This document shows, one piece after another, positions 1 to 8,856 of a stretch of 64,000 nt of DNA. The stretch is from Bacillus_BD oryzisoli_A (GTDB taxonomy: Bacteria > Bacillota > Bacilli > Bacillales > Cytobacillaceae). Numbering within the stretch: position 1 is the first letter of the stretch; each line of letters starts with the position of its first letter. The stretch spans positions 1,116,001 through 1,180,000 of the forward strand of contig NZ_JBHZRC010000001.1 in assembly GCF_043641075.1 (NCBI RefSeq). The letters run 5' to 3'. A program made the position numbers and the translations under genes. The notes under the pieces were generated by a model. It did not search any database, was not told the DNA's origin, and was given only the letters and a program-made list of their open reading frames with translations.

Positions 1-336
1 TTTTCCATTTGTACCTGTTATTCCAACTAAGTGCAGCTTTTGAGTCGGGTGCCCAAAATAGAAGTCAGACAATAAGGCCATGGCCCGCTTTGTATTTTTG
101 ACAACAATAACTGGAATATTTAAAGAAAGTTCTCTTTCAGCCAATACAGCCACTGCTCCATTTTTTTCAGCAGACTCAGCATAATCATGTCCGTCTACTG
201 TATAGCCCTTAATACAAATGAACAGGCTGCCTGGCTGAACCTTTCTGTTATCATTTTCAATGGATGTAACCTCTGGATTTACACCACTAGCAGGCAAATA
301 AGGATACAAATATTGAAGTAAAGTATGTAATTTCAA
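1..336 (-). CDS. murE: UDP-MurNAc-tripeptide synthetase MurE, N-terminal part (truncated by window edge)
   Basis: MurE adds the third stem-peptide residue (meso-diaminopimelate in bacilli) to UDP-MurNAc-L-Ala-D-Glu in the cytoplasm. Only the first 112 codons are present; the gene runs off the left edge. The visible part starts MKLHTLLQYL, contains the CIKGYTVDGHDYA segment typical of Mur ligases, and ends in the ATP-binding loop GITGTNGK. The start is TTG at 336, chosen because it aligns with the family N-terminus; the Shine-Dalgarno is modest. It lies 192 bp downstream of spoVD, separated by a terminator-like hairpin, as expected for the dcw cluster order spoVD-murE. Confidence 0.93.
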   Translation of the reverse strand, partial: MKLHTLLQYLYPYLPASGVNPEVTSIENDNRKVQPGSLFICIKGYTVDGHDYAESAEKNGAVAVLAERELSLNIPVIVVKNTKRAMALLSDFYFGHPTQKLHLVGITGTNGK

Positions 337-449
337 ATCACTCAAATCCTCTCAAAATTGAAATGCATAAATGCATCGCTCATAAACAAGCGCGATACTA
401 TTTTACATGATAAATGGCAATTAATCTATTTTTCATTTTCAATAATTAA

Positions 450-487
450 GAAAAAAAGAAAGGGGCGGCGTAAAAAACTAGCCGCCC
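450..487 (-). terminator. Hairpin terminator between spoVD and murE
   Basis: Reading the minus strand, GGGCGGC and GCCGCCC (487-481 and 469-463) form a GC-rich stem with an 11-base loop, followed by CTTTCTTTTTTT. It sits inside the dcw operon after spoVD, so it probably attenuates read-through into murE or implies a separate murE promoter. Confidence 0.8.
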
Positions 488-528
488 TTACGAAATATAT
501 GATGGATTGACACTTTGAGTACTGTAGA

Positions 529-2460
529 TTACTCATTTTTATTTGGAGAATTTCCAAAGTATAGCCTAATGGTTGAACCTTCTTTTAATTTGACACCTGC
601 TTCTGGAGTTTGCTTAACAACGGTCTCCCCATCCCCGCTGGCATCAATTTTTAAATTCAACATTAATTCACGAATTTCCGTTTTTGAAATTCCGACAAGG
701 TCAGGCACTTCGATCATCGGTGTATCCATCCAAGATAATTCTTTTTCAATTTGTTCTTTTCTTGGCTCCACACCCATGACTCTTAAGCTATCACTGATCA
801 CATTGCCAACGATTGGCGCCGCTACCGTACCCCCGAACTGCACGGTTCCTTTTGGATTATCTACTGCAACATAGACCACAATTTGCGGATCGTCAGCCGG
901 AGCAAAGCCGATAAATGACACAATATGATTATTTTCGAGATAACGGCCATTTTGTGCTTTTTGTGCTGTACCTGTTTTACCGCCGACTCGATATCCTTCC
1001 ACGAATGCCTTTCCACCGGTTCCCTGGGCAACAACACTTTCAAGGGCATATCTAATCTTAGCTGATGTTTCATTGGAGATCACTTTTCTCTTACTCGTTG
1101 GACTTTTCTTCATTACCACTTCCCCTGTAGCAGGATCTATTAATTCCTTTGCAACAAAAGGCGTATACAATGTCCCTCCATTGATTGCTGCCGATACCGC
1201 CGTCACCTGCTGGATTGGAGTTACCGATACACCCTGTCCAAATGCAGTAGTAGCCTGTTCAACAGGTCCGACACGTTCAAGATTAAACAATATCCCTTTG
1301 GCTTCACCCTGTAGGTCAATGCCCGTTTTTTCTCCAAAGCCAAAATCCTTTACATATTTAAACAAAGTGTCTTTGCCTAATCTTTCACCAAGTTCAACAA
1401 AGCCAGGGTTACACGAATTTTGGACCACCTCAAGAAATGATTGACTTCCATGACCACCTTTTTTCCAGCATCGCAGCCTTGCCCCGCCGACACTTACATA
1501 CCCTGGATCATGGAATTGTTCCTCTTCCAAATTAACCTTTCCCTCTTCAAGGGCTGCAGCCAATGTAATAATCTTAAAGGTTGATCCAGGCTCATAGCTG
1601 CTCCAAATGGGTAGATTACGATTATAAATCTCGGGTTCAACATTGCGGAAATCTGCTGGATCAAAGCTTGGTCTTGAGGACATCGCCAATATTTCACCTG
1701 TATTTGGATTCATGGCAATTCCGATCAGTCCATCTGGATTATAAGTTGCTTCTGCATTATCAAATTCACGTTCTAGTATCGTTTGGATTTTCGAATCAAT
1801 TGTCAGCTTTAAATCTAACCCATCAACAGGCGGCTCATAGTCATCCGCCATATCATTCATTCGTTCTCCCTTTGCATTTGCATAAAACTTTACTGAACCC
1901 TCTGTACCGCTTAGCTCTTTATCATAGAATAGCTCCAATCCCATTAAACCTTGATTATCGATACCAGCAAAACCAAGAACATGGGAAAGATAGTTTCCAA
2001 ACGGATAATGTCTTTTCGAATCCTCACCAATATAAACCCCATCAATTTCCAAGGCACGAATCTCTTTTGCTTTTTCGTGAGAGATTTTTCTCCCTTCTGG
2101 AATCTTTACACTGCTCGTCTTTTTTGTAATGAGTCCATACGCCTTTTCTGTAGACATATTTAAAACAGCTGCCAGTTTTTCCGCTGCCTCTTGGGGGTTT
2201 TTAATTTGACGAGGAACAACGTAAACAGTAGGTGCACTGATATTAGTGGCAAGGGCCACCCCATTACGATCAACAATTTCTCCTCTGTTTGGCTCAAAAG
2301 GAATATTCCTGCTCCACAATCCTTTTGCCTTTTCAGTCAACCCGTCACCCAAGAGGAGCTGAACATATCCTAAACGCATATCAATAATAAAGAATACCAA
2401 TATCCCTACTAATAAGACCATCGTCAATCTCTTCCTGACGGTTACATTTGAAACACGCAT
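529..2460 (-). CDS. spoVD: Sporulation-specific class B penicillin-binding protein SpoVD
   Basis: Membrane-anchored transpeptidase needed for spore cortex peptidoglycan. One N-terminal membrane segment (about residues 15-35), a PBP dimerisation domain, then the transpeptidase domain with STFK (catalytic Ser about 293), SCN and KTG motifs, and a single C-terminal PASTA domain. About 643 residues, the family's usual length. The start at 2460 (MRVSNVTVRKR) aligns with known SpoVD and has AGGAGG upstream at 12 nt; an in-frame TTG at 2499 and ATG at 2484 lie upstream, but the AGGAGG falls inside that extension. It follows pbpB by 92 bp, a paralogous pair typical of Bacillaceae. Identification as SpoVD rather than a second vegetative PBP rests on the single PASTA domain, gene order and sequence. 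Confidence 0.95.
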   Translation of the reverse strand: MRVSNVTVRKRLTMVLLVGILVFFIIDMRLGYVQLLLGDGLTEKAKGLWSRNIPFEPNRGEIVDRNGVALATNISAPTVYVVPRQIKNPQEAAEKLAAVLNMSTEKAYGLITKKTSSVKIPEGRKISHEKAKEIRALEIDGVYIGEDSKRHYPFGNYLSHVLGFAGIDNQGLMGLELFYDKELSGTEGSVKFYANAKGERMNDMADDYEPPVDGLDLKLTIDSKIQTILEREFDNAEATYNPDGLIGIAMNPNTGEILAMSSRPSFDPADFRNVEPEIYNRNLPIWSSYEPGSTFKIITLAAALEEGKVNLEEEQFHDPGYVSVGGARLRCWKKGGHGSQSFLEVVQNSCNPGFVELGERLGKDTLFKYVKDFGFGEKTGIDLQGEAKGILFNLERVGPVEQATTAFGQGVSVTPIQQVTAVSAAINGGTLYTPFVAKELIDPATGEVVMKKSPTSKRKVISNETSAKIRYALESVVAQGTGGKAFVEGYRVGGKTGTAQKAQNGRYLENNHIVSFIGFAPADDPQIVVYVAVDNPKGTVQFGGTVAAPIVGNVISDSLRVMGVEPRKEQIEKELSWMDTPMIEVPDLVGISKTEIRELMLNLKIDASGDGETVVKQTPEAGVKLKEGSTIRLYFGNSPNKNE

Positions 2461-2552
2461 AAAAGGAACGAACCTCCTCTTCATAATGGCTCGTTCCAAT
2501 ATATGCTTGTACTTTTTCTAATAGAACGGACAGTCGGACATATCAACGATCG

Positions 2553-4787
2553 CTAATCCTTGACTTTTACTTCGTCCGCTTCATCCTCTGCAGCTTCATC
2601 TTCATTTTCTTTTGCTTTGTTTAATATCGTTTCAGGATCATTGAGCTCAACAATTAAAAATTCACCTTTTTTTATGACAGACCCTTCCTGAACATTTTGT
2701 TTGACAACATAGCCATTTCCAACAGAATTTAATTTTAGCTCAGCCGCCTCCGAAACCTTCATTACATCACGAATAGACCAGCCCGTCATATCAGGAACGG
2801 TTATATCTCCATCCGTTTTTATGATGACTCTTTCTCCAGCTAAAAGTGTTTCGTCTTTACCAGGAATCTGACTGATAATCTTAGTGCCATTTCCGACAAT
2901 GACAGGCTTTACACCTTTTTCAGTCAGTACTTCTGCAGCTTCATTCGTTGAAAGTCCGGTAACATTTGGAATCTTTGTAGTTTCAGTTACTTTTTTCCCG
3001 CTTGGTTCAATTTGTAGATATTGGAGACTGCTTTTCATAACTGGATTAAAGATCATTGACACAGGAGCTGCTCCATCTGAGTTTTTTGTTAAATCAGGCT
3101 GCTGTACAGCTACATACATGATTAATCTTGGATCATCCTTTGGAGCCATTCCCAGGAAAGAAAAGATATAGTTGCTTGCTCCTGATAAATAACCACCTTT
3201 ACCAGGGATCTGGGCTGTTCCTGTTTTCCCAGCAACCTCATAGCCATCAAGGGCATATATTTTACCAGTACCGTTTTCTCCTGTTACAACCGTTTCTAAA
3301 TAGTCCCTTACTTCTGCAGCTGTTTCTTTAGATATCGGAGTCCCCGCTACCTCCGGCTTTGTATCTTTTATCGTTTCACCTGTGTCAGGGTCAACTATTT
3401 TATCTATTACATGGGTCCTCATCATATTACCATCATTTGTAATGGCTGTAGCAGCCTGTACCTGTTGAATTGGGGTTATGGCTGTTCCTTGCCCAAAGGC
3501 TGTTGTGGCCTTTTCAATAGGATAGGTAAACGCTAGTTTTCCATTTGTTTCATTCGGCAAATCAATCCCTGTCAGCTGATCAAACCCAAAACGAGTTAAA
3601 TATTCTCGATATTTATCAAATCCCAGCTTCTCATTTGCCAACATGGCAAATGCCACATTGGAAGATCGCTGCACGCCTTCTAAAAAGGTAATTGGACCCC
3701 ATCCTCTGCCTCCATTATGGTCGGGAACCTTTCTGGATTTAGGATCGACGACATATGTCCCAGATTGATAAATCTCATTTGGATTAAAAACCCCTTCTTC
3801 CACTGCAGCGGCAAGTGTAAATATCTTCATCGTTGAACCTGGTTCAAATGATGTTTCAACTGCTTCATTGTACCAGCCCTTTTCAATGCCCTCTCTTGTT
3901 TCAGGGTCAAAAGTGGGGCGCTGTCCCATTGCGAGAATCTCCCCAGTTTTTGCATCAGCAATGATTCCGATCATTTTCTTCGGTTTATATTCTTTATCTA
4001 CTTTATTCATCGCATCTTCAAGCAAGATTTGTATTTTACGATCGATCGTTAAGTATACATCCTTTCCATCACGGGCAGGAGTGATTTGCTCATTGCCATC
4101 AGGTAGTAAATAGCCCCATAAATCACTTTCAAATTTAAATGAGCCATCGGTACCTGTTAAGACATCATTTAAGCTTTTTTCCAAGCCTAGCTTGCCATAC
4201 GTTATCGTTTTATTATTCTTATCCTCTTTCGTTTCTGTATAACCAATTACATGCGAGGCGAATATTCCATTTGGATAAAATCGTTTCATCGATCTTGTAA
4301 AGGCAATGCCGGGCAGCTTCAACTTTTCAATTTTCGTTTTCGTTTCATAGGAAATATCACGGCCAGCTGCACCAAACTCCACTTGAAATCGTTGTTTTTC
4401 CTTTCCCTCATTTAAAATATTGTAAATCTTGGACTCTTTTAAATCGATTACCTTAGCAAGCTCTTGGGCCGTTTTCTTTATATCTACAACATGATTAGGA
4501 TCATCCGGGTCAGTCGTCATGTCCTCATCAAGGATGGCAATTAAACTAAACGAGCTCCTATCCTCAACTAGCACTTCTCCATTTCGATCATATATTGTCC
4601 CGCGTTTTGCTTCAATTTTAGTTGATTCGGTATATTGTTGTTCAGCCTTTGCAGCCAATACCTGCCCTTTCACTTCTCCCGTAGCTTGAATAAAGAAAAA
4701 CCGGAACAATAAGACAAAAAAGAGCACGCTAAATATTATAAATAATATAGCTGCTCCGAAATTAATATTTCTTTGTTTTTTTATCAT
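2553..4787 (-). CDS. pbpB: Division penicillin-binding protein PBP2B
   Basis: Class B transpeptidase of the septal wall machinery, partner of FtsW, FtsL and DivIB. 744 residues: short cytoplasmic tail, one membrane helix (about 11-33), dimerisation domain, transpeptidase domain with STMK (Ser about 318), SSN and KTG motifs, and two C-terminal PASTA repeats (about 595-715), followed by an acidic Glu/Asp/Lys tail. Slightly longer than the roughly 716-residue B. subtilis protein, the excess being in the tail. Its ATG overlaps the ftsL stop codon by one base (TAATG), suggesting translational coupling. Confidence 0.96.
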   Translation of the reverse strand: MIKKQRNINFGAAILFIIFSVLFFVLLFRFFFIQATGEVKGQVLAAKAEQQYTESTKIEAKRGTIYDRNGEVLVEDRSSFSLIAILDEDMTTDPDDPNHVVDIKKTAQELAKVIDLKESKIYNILNEGKEKQRFQVEFGAAGRDISYETKTKIEKLKLPGIAFTRSMKRFYPNGIFASHVIGYTETKEDKNNKTITYGKLGLEKSLNDVLTGTDGSFKFESDLWGYLLPDGNEQITPARDGKDVYLTIDRKIQILLEDAMNKVDKEYKPKKMIGIIADAKTGEILAMGQRPTFDPETREGIEKGWYNEAVETSFEPGSTMKIFTLAAAVEEGVFNPNEIYQSGTYVVDPKSRKVPDHNGGRGWGPITFLEGVQRSSNVAFAMLANEKLGFDKYREYLTRFGFDQLTGIDLPNETNGKLAFTYPIEKATTAFGQGTAITPIQQVQAATAITNDGNMMRTHVIDKIVDPDTGETIKDTKPEVAGTPISKETAAEVRDYLETVVTGENGTGKIYALDGYEVAGKTGTAQIPGKGGYLSGASNYIFSFLGMAPKDDPRLIMYVAVQQPDLTKNSDGAAPVSMIFNPVMKSSLQYLQIEPSGKKVTETTKIPNVTGLSTNEAAEVLTEKGVKPVIVGNGTKIISQIPGKDETLLAGERVIIKTDGDITVPDMTGWSIRDVMKVSEAAELKLNSVGNGYVVKQNVQEGSVIKKGEFLIVELNDPETILNKAKENEDEAAEDEADEVKVKD

Positions 4788-5152
4788 TAATCTTGCACAA
4801 CCTTAACATTTTGATCATTTAATTCAAGACCAAGCTTTCTAGCTTTTTCTTTAATCCGATCATATTGACTTAATTCACTTACTTGAATCGATAAGTCGCT
4901 ATTTGATTTTTGTTGTTCTTGAATCATCGCTTTCGTATCCTGAATGTCTGCGTTAAGTTCGTAAATTGCAGATTGATTGGAGATTATATGAACCGACCCA
5001 AAACAAATCAGCGCTCCAAATGTAATTCCTAAAATTTTTTCTCCAGGCGAGAACATTCTCCTCTGCTGTGCTTTTTTCTTCGGAGCTTTCGGAGCCATTA
5101 TTGTTTGCTGCTTTGTTTGCTCTTGACGGAGCTGTCGTGCTAAATTAGCCAT
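4787..5152 (-). CDS. ftsL: Cell division protein FtsL
   Basis: Small bitopic divisome protein. 121 residues: a basic, Gln-rich cytoplasmic N-terminus, one membrane helix (about 38-58, ILGITFGALICFG) and an extracellular coiled-coil (IQDTKAMIQEQQKSNSDLSIQ) that pairs with DivIC. It is poorly conserved in general, so the call relies on size, topology and position between rsmH and pbpB. A GGAGGG site precedes the ATG; the stop overlaps the pbpB start. Confidence 0.93.
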   Translation of the reverse strand: MANLARQLRQEQTKQQTIMAPKAPKKKAQQRRMFSPGEKILGITFGALICFGSVHIISNQSAIYELNADIQDTKAMIQEQQKSNSDLSIQVSELSQYDRIKEKARKLGLELNDQNVKVVQD

Positions 5153-5205
5153 TCATATATCCCTCCAATAATATTTGTTGTTCTGTTCATATATTAAAAA
5201 TTTGA

Positions 5206-6141
5206 TTATTTTCTCTTTTCAGCAATACGGAGCTTAGCTGATCTTGCGCGATTGTTTTCTAACAATTCCTCTTCCGTAGGTCCGATTGGTTTTCTAGTGA
5301 TTAGCTTCAAAACAGGTTGAAACTCCTCTGGAATAATCGGCAAACCAGGGGGTAGATCAGGTGTTTCACTCATCTTTTTAAAGGTAACCTTACAAATACG
5401 ATCCTCAAGTGAATGGAACGTTATCACACTAATACGCCCACCAGGATTAAGAATCGAAATAGCCTGCTCTAACGATTTCTCAAACACCCCTAATTCATCA
5501 TTAACAGCAATACGAATGGCTTGAAAAATTCGTTTCGCCGGATGACCGCCTTTTCTTCGTGCCGGAGCTGGAATTGCATCCTTTATTAATTCAACTAACT
5601 GACCTGTTGTTTCTATGGGTTTAATCTCGCGTGCTGCTTCAATTTTGCGAGCAATTTGCTTGGAGAATTTCTCTTCACCATACTGAAAGAATATACGAAC
5701 AAGCGCTTCATACGACCACTGATTAATTACTTCAAAGGCTGAAACATCAGCATCCTTGTCCATTCTCATATCAAGAGGGGCATCATGATGGTAGCTAAAA
5801 CCTCTTTCGGGATTGTCAAGTTGCGGGGAAGAAACACCTAAATCGTACAATACTCCATCTACACTAGTCACATTGAGCTTTGCCAGTTCTTCTTTTAAGT
5901 TTAGAAAGTTACTTTTTATAATAGTCAGTCTATCCCCATATTGAGCTAGCCTGACTTTTGCATGATCAATAGCAGTTTGGTCCTGATCAAAAGCGTACAA
6001 TTTACCAGTTTCTGAAAGCTTTGATAAAATCAGCTCACTATGGCCGGCTCCACCAAGTGTACAGTCTACATATATACCATCCGGCTTAATATTCAAGCCT
6101 TCAACAGTTTCATTCAATAATACAGTTTTGTGATTAAACAT
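5206..6141 (-). CDS. rsmH: 16S rRNA (cytosine1402-N4)-methyltransferase RsmH (MraW)
   Basis: SAM-dependent methyltransferase that modifies C1402 in the ribosomal P site. 311 residues, the usual length, with the SAM motif YVDCTLGGAGHSELIL near the N-terminus, YDLGVSSPQLDNPERGFSY in the middle and the VITFHSLEDR segment near the C-terminus. It lies 56 bp after mraZ, as second gene of the dcw operon. Confidence 0.97.
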   Translation of the reverse strand: MFNHKTVLLNETVEGLNIKPDGIYVDCTLGGAGHSELILSKLSETGKLYAFDQDQTAIDHAKVRLAQYGDRLTIIKSNFLNLKEELAKLNVTSVDGVLYDLGVSSPQLDNPERGFSYHHDAPLDMRMDKDADVSAFEVINQWSYEALVRIFFQYGEEKFSKQIARKIEAAREIKPIETTGQLVELIKDAIPAPARRKGGHPAKRIFQAIRIAVNDELGVFEKSLEQAISILNPGGRISVITFHSLEDRICKVTFKKMSETPDLPPGLPIIPEEFQPVLKLITRKPIGPTEEELLENNRARSAKLRIAEKRK

Positions 6142-6197
6142 TTACGTCCACCTTCCAATCGAAAAGATCAGGAAATTATTTTCATATACCATCCTGA

Positions 6198-6629
6198 TTA
6201 TATATCAAACCCTATCATATTTTCTGCAATCTCAGCAAAAGAATCCGCTGATTCGCTGAAATACTCGTCCCAAATATCTTTACTCCATATTTCAATTCGA
6301 TTGGAAACGCCTAATACAACACATTCCTTTTCTAGCTTTGCATAATTTACAAGTGGAGATGCAATATTAATACGTCCTTGTTTATCCAATTCACATTCAG
6401 TAGCACCAGAGAAAAAGAACCGAGTAAATGCACGGGCATCTTTTTTTGTTAACGGAAGAGTCTTTAATTTATCTTCAATAATCTCCCATTCACTCAGCGG
6501 GTAGCCAAACAAGCATTGATCAAGACCACGTGTTAATATAAACAAATCGCCTAAATCATTGCGGAATTTAGCAGGTACAATCAATCGACCTTTTGCATCA
6601 ATATTATGATGATACTCGCCCATGAACAT
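6198..6629 (-). CDS. mraZ: Transcriptional regulator MraZ
   Basis: First gene of the dcw operon; a DNA-binding protein of the AbrB-like fold that forms rings and represses its own operon in other bacteria. 143 residues with two copies of the MraZ domain, including the DxxGR motifs IDAKGRLIVPAKFR and ELDKQGRINIASPL. The start at 6629 (MFMGEYHHN) is preferred because the GGGGG Shine-Dalgarno 8 nt upstream would lie inside the longer GTG-initiated frame beginning at 6644. Repeats matching MraZ boxes lie just upstream (6660-6684). Confidence 0.96.
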   Translation of the reverse strand: MFMGEYHHNIDAKGRLIVPAKFRNDLGDLFILTRGLDQCLFGYPLSEWEIIEDKLKTLPLTKKDARAFTRFFFSGATECELDKQGRINIASPLVNYAKLEKECVVLGVSNRIEIWSKDIWDEYFSESADSFAEIAENMIGFDI

Positions 6630-6659
6630 ACCCGCTACCCCCACTTTCTAAAATTACTT

Positions 6660-6684
6660 TACCACATCCCCCCACTTTCCACCA
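6660..6684 (-). promoter_or_regulatory. Putative MraZ operator: three TGGNN repeats at 10-bp spacing
   Basis: On the minus strand the sequence reads TGGTG-GAAAG-TGGGG-GGATG-TGGTA, that is three TGG repeats exactly 10 bp apart, 30 bp upstream of the mraZ start. MraZ is known to bind direct TGGGN repeats with this period in mraZ promoters. Further TGGGA (6702-6706) and TGGGG (6639-6643) units lie about two helical turns to either side. The assignment is inferred from pattern and position. Confidence 0.75.
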
Positions 6685-6768
6685 CTTATTTTTAGTAATT
6701 CTCCCACATGAAATAAAATCCTTCTAATCTAATGCATTTATTGAATTTTTTTTACTAAAAAGCACAAC

Positions 6769-6799
6769 AAAAGACCTTTCCGTGAAGGAAAGGTCTTTT
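6769..6799 (-). terminator. Terminator of bshC
   Basis: AAAAGACCTTTCC and GGAAAGGTCTTTT form a perfect 13-bp stem with a five-base loop just after the bshC stop codon, followed on the minus strand by TTGTTGTGCTTTTT. It isolates the bshC group from the mraZ promoter region. Confidence 0.85.
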
Positions 6800-6804
6800 G
6801 TTAT

Positions 6805-8430
6805 TTATATTTTTATTACTTTATGCTTACCATCAAACGTATAGGAAAGACTAGATAAATTAGCAAGAAAAGGAATGCCATATTGATTCATATAATAAAG
6901 GGCATTTAAGATTCGTTCCTGTGGGGACCCCAAAGGTCTCAGCTTATTATTCACTCTACTGAATTTATTCAGCACCACTTGATGTTTCTCCTGTAAAGAA
7001 TGAGCTACTTTGCCTTCCATAAATTCAACCTGTTTAAACAGTTGTGCCTGATTTTTTTCTAAAAGTGGGGAAAGTCCCCTATCTATTTTCTCTTTTATCA
7101 AGCGATAATTTTCCAGCAACTGCTCCTTTGTATGTTGAAATAAATCATCTAGCTCTTTATCCTTTACTGATGATAAATAATCCTCTTTTTGTTTTTCTGT
7201 ACCAGAGGTTAAAACAGTCTCAAGAGATAAGCCCAGCTCTACTATATCTGTTTCTACTGAACGATCTACAAGCGTAATGTTTAGTCGTGGAACGATTGGC
7301 GGCATTTTAATGGAATAGCTTTCAAATGCCTTTTTCAATTCAGCCCAATACGCAATCTCACCAGGACCTGCAATAAAAGCTAATGTTGGGAAAAGCAATT
7401 CCTGTGTAATGGGACGAGTCACCACATTATTGCTTAATTTCCAAGGGAATTCAGAAGCAATTTGCAATAATTCCTTTAGCGAAAATGTTAATGCACCGTT
7501 TTTACCAATAAATTCTTTTTTCCCAGCATTAAACTCAAGTAGAATTCTTTCCCTGTATTTTTCATCGTAATAAAAAATATTTCCAGCTTGGCTGCTTATA
7601 TCAATTGAATGAGAAAAACCTTCCTTTTCAAGTTCCGCTTGGACTGCTCTCACATGGTTCGTTATACTTGCCGCTTGATTAATCTGTGATATCAGGATTT
7701 CTTTTTCAAGACAACGCAGTCCTGGATAACCGGAATCAATCACGAGCAGCCCATAATCCTTAAATAATTCCATTACCATGTGGGCAAAAAAGTCAACAAA
7801 TGATTCTGATTGCTTTACAGCCTTTTCCAAAAAGGCTAGCAGTTCTTTTGTGTGTGCAGTTTCACCTAACATTTCAATAATTTCTTCGATCCAATCCATA
7901 CATAACTCATGATCAAGCGATATATCTGAGACCATTTTCTTTTCAAGAACCTTCTCAGGATATACCTTTTTTTGAACTTTCCCCTCATTCTCTACATAAA
8001 TATGATTAACTTCTTGATAATCATGATCTTCCCCAGCAATCCAAAAAATTGGCACAACTGGAATTCCCAGTTCAACTTCCTTTTGTCTGGCTAATACAAT
8101 GATAGAAACAATCTTATGTATGGAGTATAACGGACCCGTTAAAATCCCTGCCTGCTGTCCCCCAATTACGACAACACTCTCAGGCCGAGATAATTTTTCC
8201 AATGATTCTAATACTTTGTTAGAGGTTGGAAAACGTTCCATATATTTTGCTATACATGAAGCCAATTCTTCTCTCATGAAAGTTCGCTTTTTCAGTTCTA
8301 CTACTCTTTCGTTATAATCAGAGACACTCTGATACTGATAGTGAAAAAAGCGTTGTATCTCTGGTGCGCCAGCTAAATATCCAGTTGCAAACCGATTAGT
8401 AGCCGGCAGTTCGAGATTTAACATCTCCAT
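6805..8430 (-). CDS. bshC: Bacillithiol biosynthesis cysteine-adding enzyme BshC
   Basis: Catalyses the last step of bacillithiol synthesis, adding cysteine to glucosaminyl-malate. 541 residues, full length. It shows the nucleotide-binding-like VVVIGGQQAGILTGPLY segment (about 90-105), IFWIAGEDHDYQEVNH and a long C-terminal coiled coil. AAAGGAAG precedes the ATG. Position directly upstream of mraZ matches yllA in B. subtilis. It is preceded by the DUF3397 gene 26 bp away, so the three genes panE, DUF3397 and bshC are probably co-transcribed. Confidence 0.95.
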   Translation of the reverse strand: MEMLNLELPATNRFATGYLAGAPEIQRFFHYQYQSVSDYNERVVELKKRTFMREELASCIAKYMERFPTSNKVLESLEKLSRPESVVVIGGQQAGILTGPLYSIHKIVSIIVLARQKEVELGIPVVPIFWIAGEDHDYQEVNHIYVENEGKVQKKVYPEKVLEKKMVSDISLDHELCMDWIEEIIEMLGETAHTKELLAFLEKAVKQSESFVDFFAHMVMELFKDYGLLVIDSGYPGLRCLEKEILISQINQAASITNHVRAVQAELEKEGFSHSIDISSQAGNIFYYDEKYRERILLEFNAGKKEFIGKNGALTFSLKELLQIASEFPWKLSNNVVTRPITQELLFPTLAFIAGPGEIAYWAELKKAFESYSIKMPPIVPRLNITLVDRSVETDIVELGLSLETVLTSGTEKQKEDYLSSVKDKELDDLFQHTKEQLLENYRLIKEKIDRGLSPLLEKNQAQLFKQVEFMEGKVAHSLQEKHQVVLNKFSRVNNKLRPLGSPQERILNALYYMNQYGIPFLANLSSLSYTFDGKHKVIKI

Positions 8431-8456
8431 TTATGACTTCCTTTCTACTTAACGAA

Positions 8457-8852
8457 TTATGACATTGAAATTGACATACTGACACGATGAAAAAGTCCGT
8501 ATACAATTAAAATAATATAAATGAAACCAAACAGCAAAAAATTGAACCTCCAGTATCCTTTAAAAACCTTTGAAAACTGAATATCATGTTTCATTTTCCA
8601 ATGAACGAGGACGAATACCACTGCCAATAAAAGCATGATTAGAAGTATTACCCATAGTAAGGAAGTGTCCCAAATAGCCATGATAAAGTAATGTACAGCC
8701 AATATTAATAATAACGTTGTTACATCAATTGCAATTCTAACTGACTTACGATGCTGTTTGGTTACGAACTTACTAATCACAAAAACGATTATATACCCAA
8801 GCACTGGAATAGTCACGAATGTTGCAATGATGGAAGAAAAGAATCCTGTCAA
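8457..8852 (-). CDS. DUF3397 family integral membrane protein
   Basis: 131 residues with four hydrophobic segments (about 4-26, 40-62, 64-86 and 103-123) and a basic loop between the first two, so a small polytopic membrane protein of unknown function. Composition and position between panE and bshC fit the DUF3397 family of Bacillaceae. The start is TTG at 8852 with GGAGGAG upstream; the gene begins 4 bp after panE stops, indicating an operon. Confidence 0.8.
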   Translation of the reverse strand: MTGFFSSIIATFVTIPVLGYIIVFVISKFVTKQHRKSVRIAIDVTTLLLILAVHYFIMAIWDTSLLWVILLIMLLLAVVFVLVHWKMKHDIQFSKVFKGYWRFNFLLFGFIYIILIVYGLFHRVSMSISMS

Positions 8853-8856
8853 GTTA

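Noticed and set aside
1581..2129. 182-codon frame antisense to spoVD
   Set aside because: Lies wholly within the well-conserved spoVD transpeptidase gene; His/Leu/Tyr-rich composition typical of a shadow frame.
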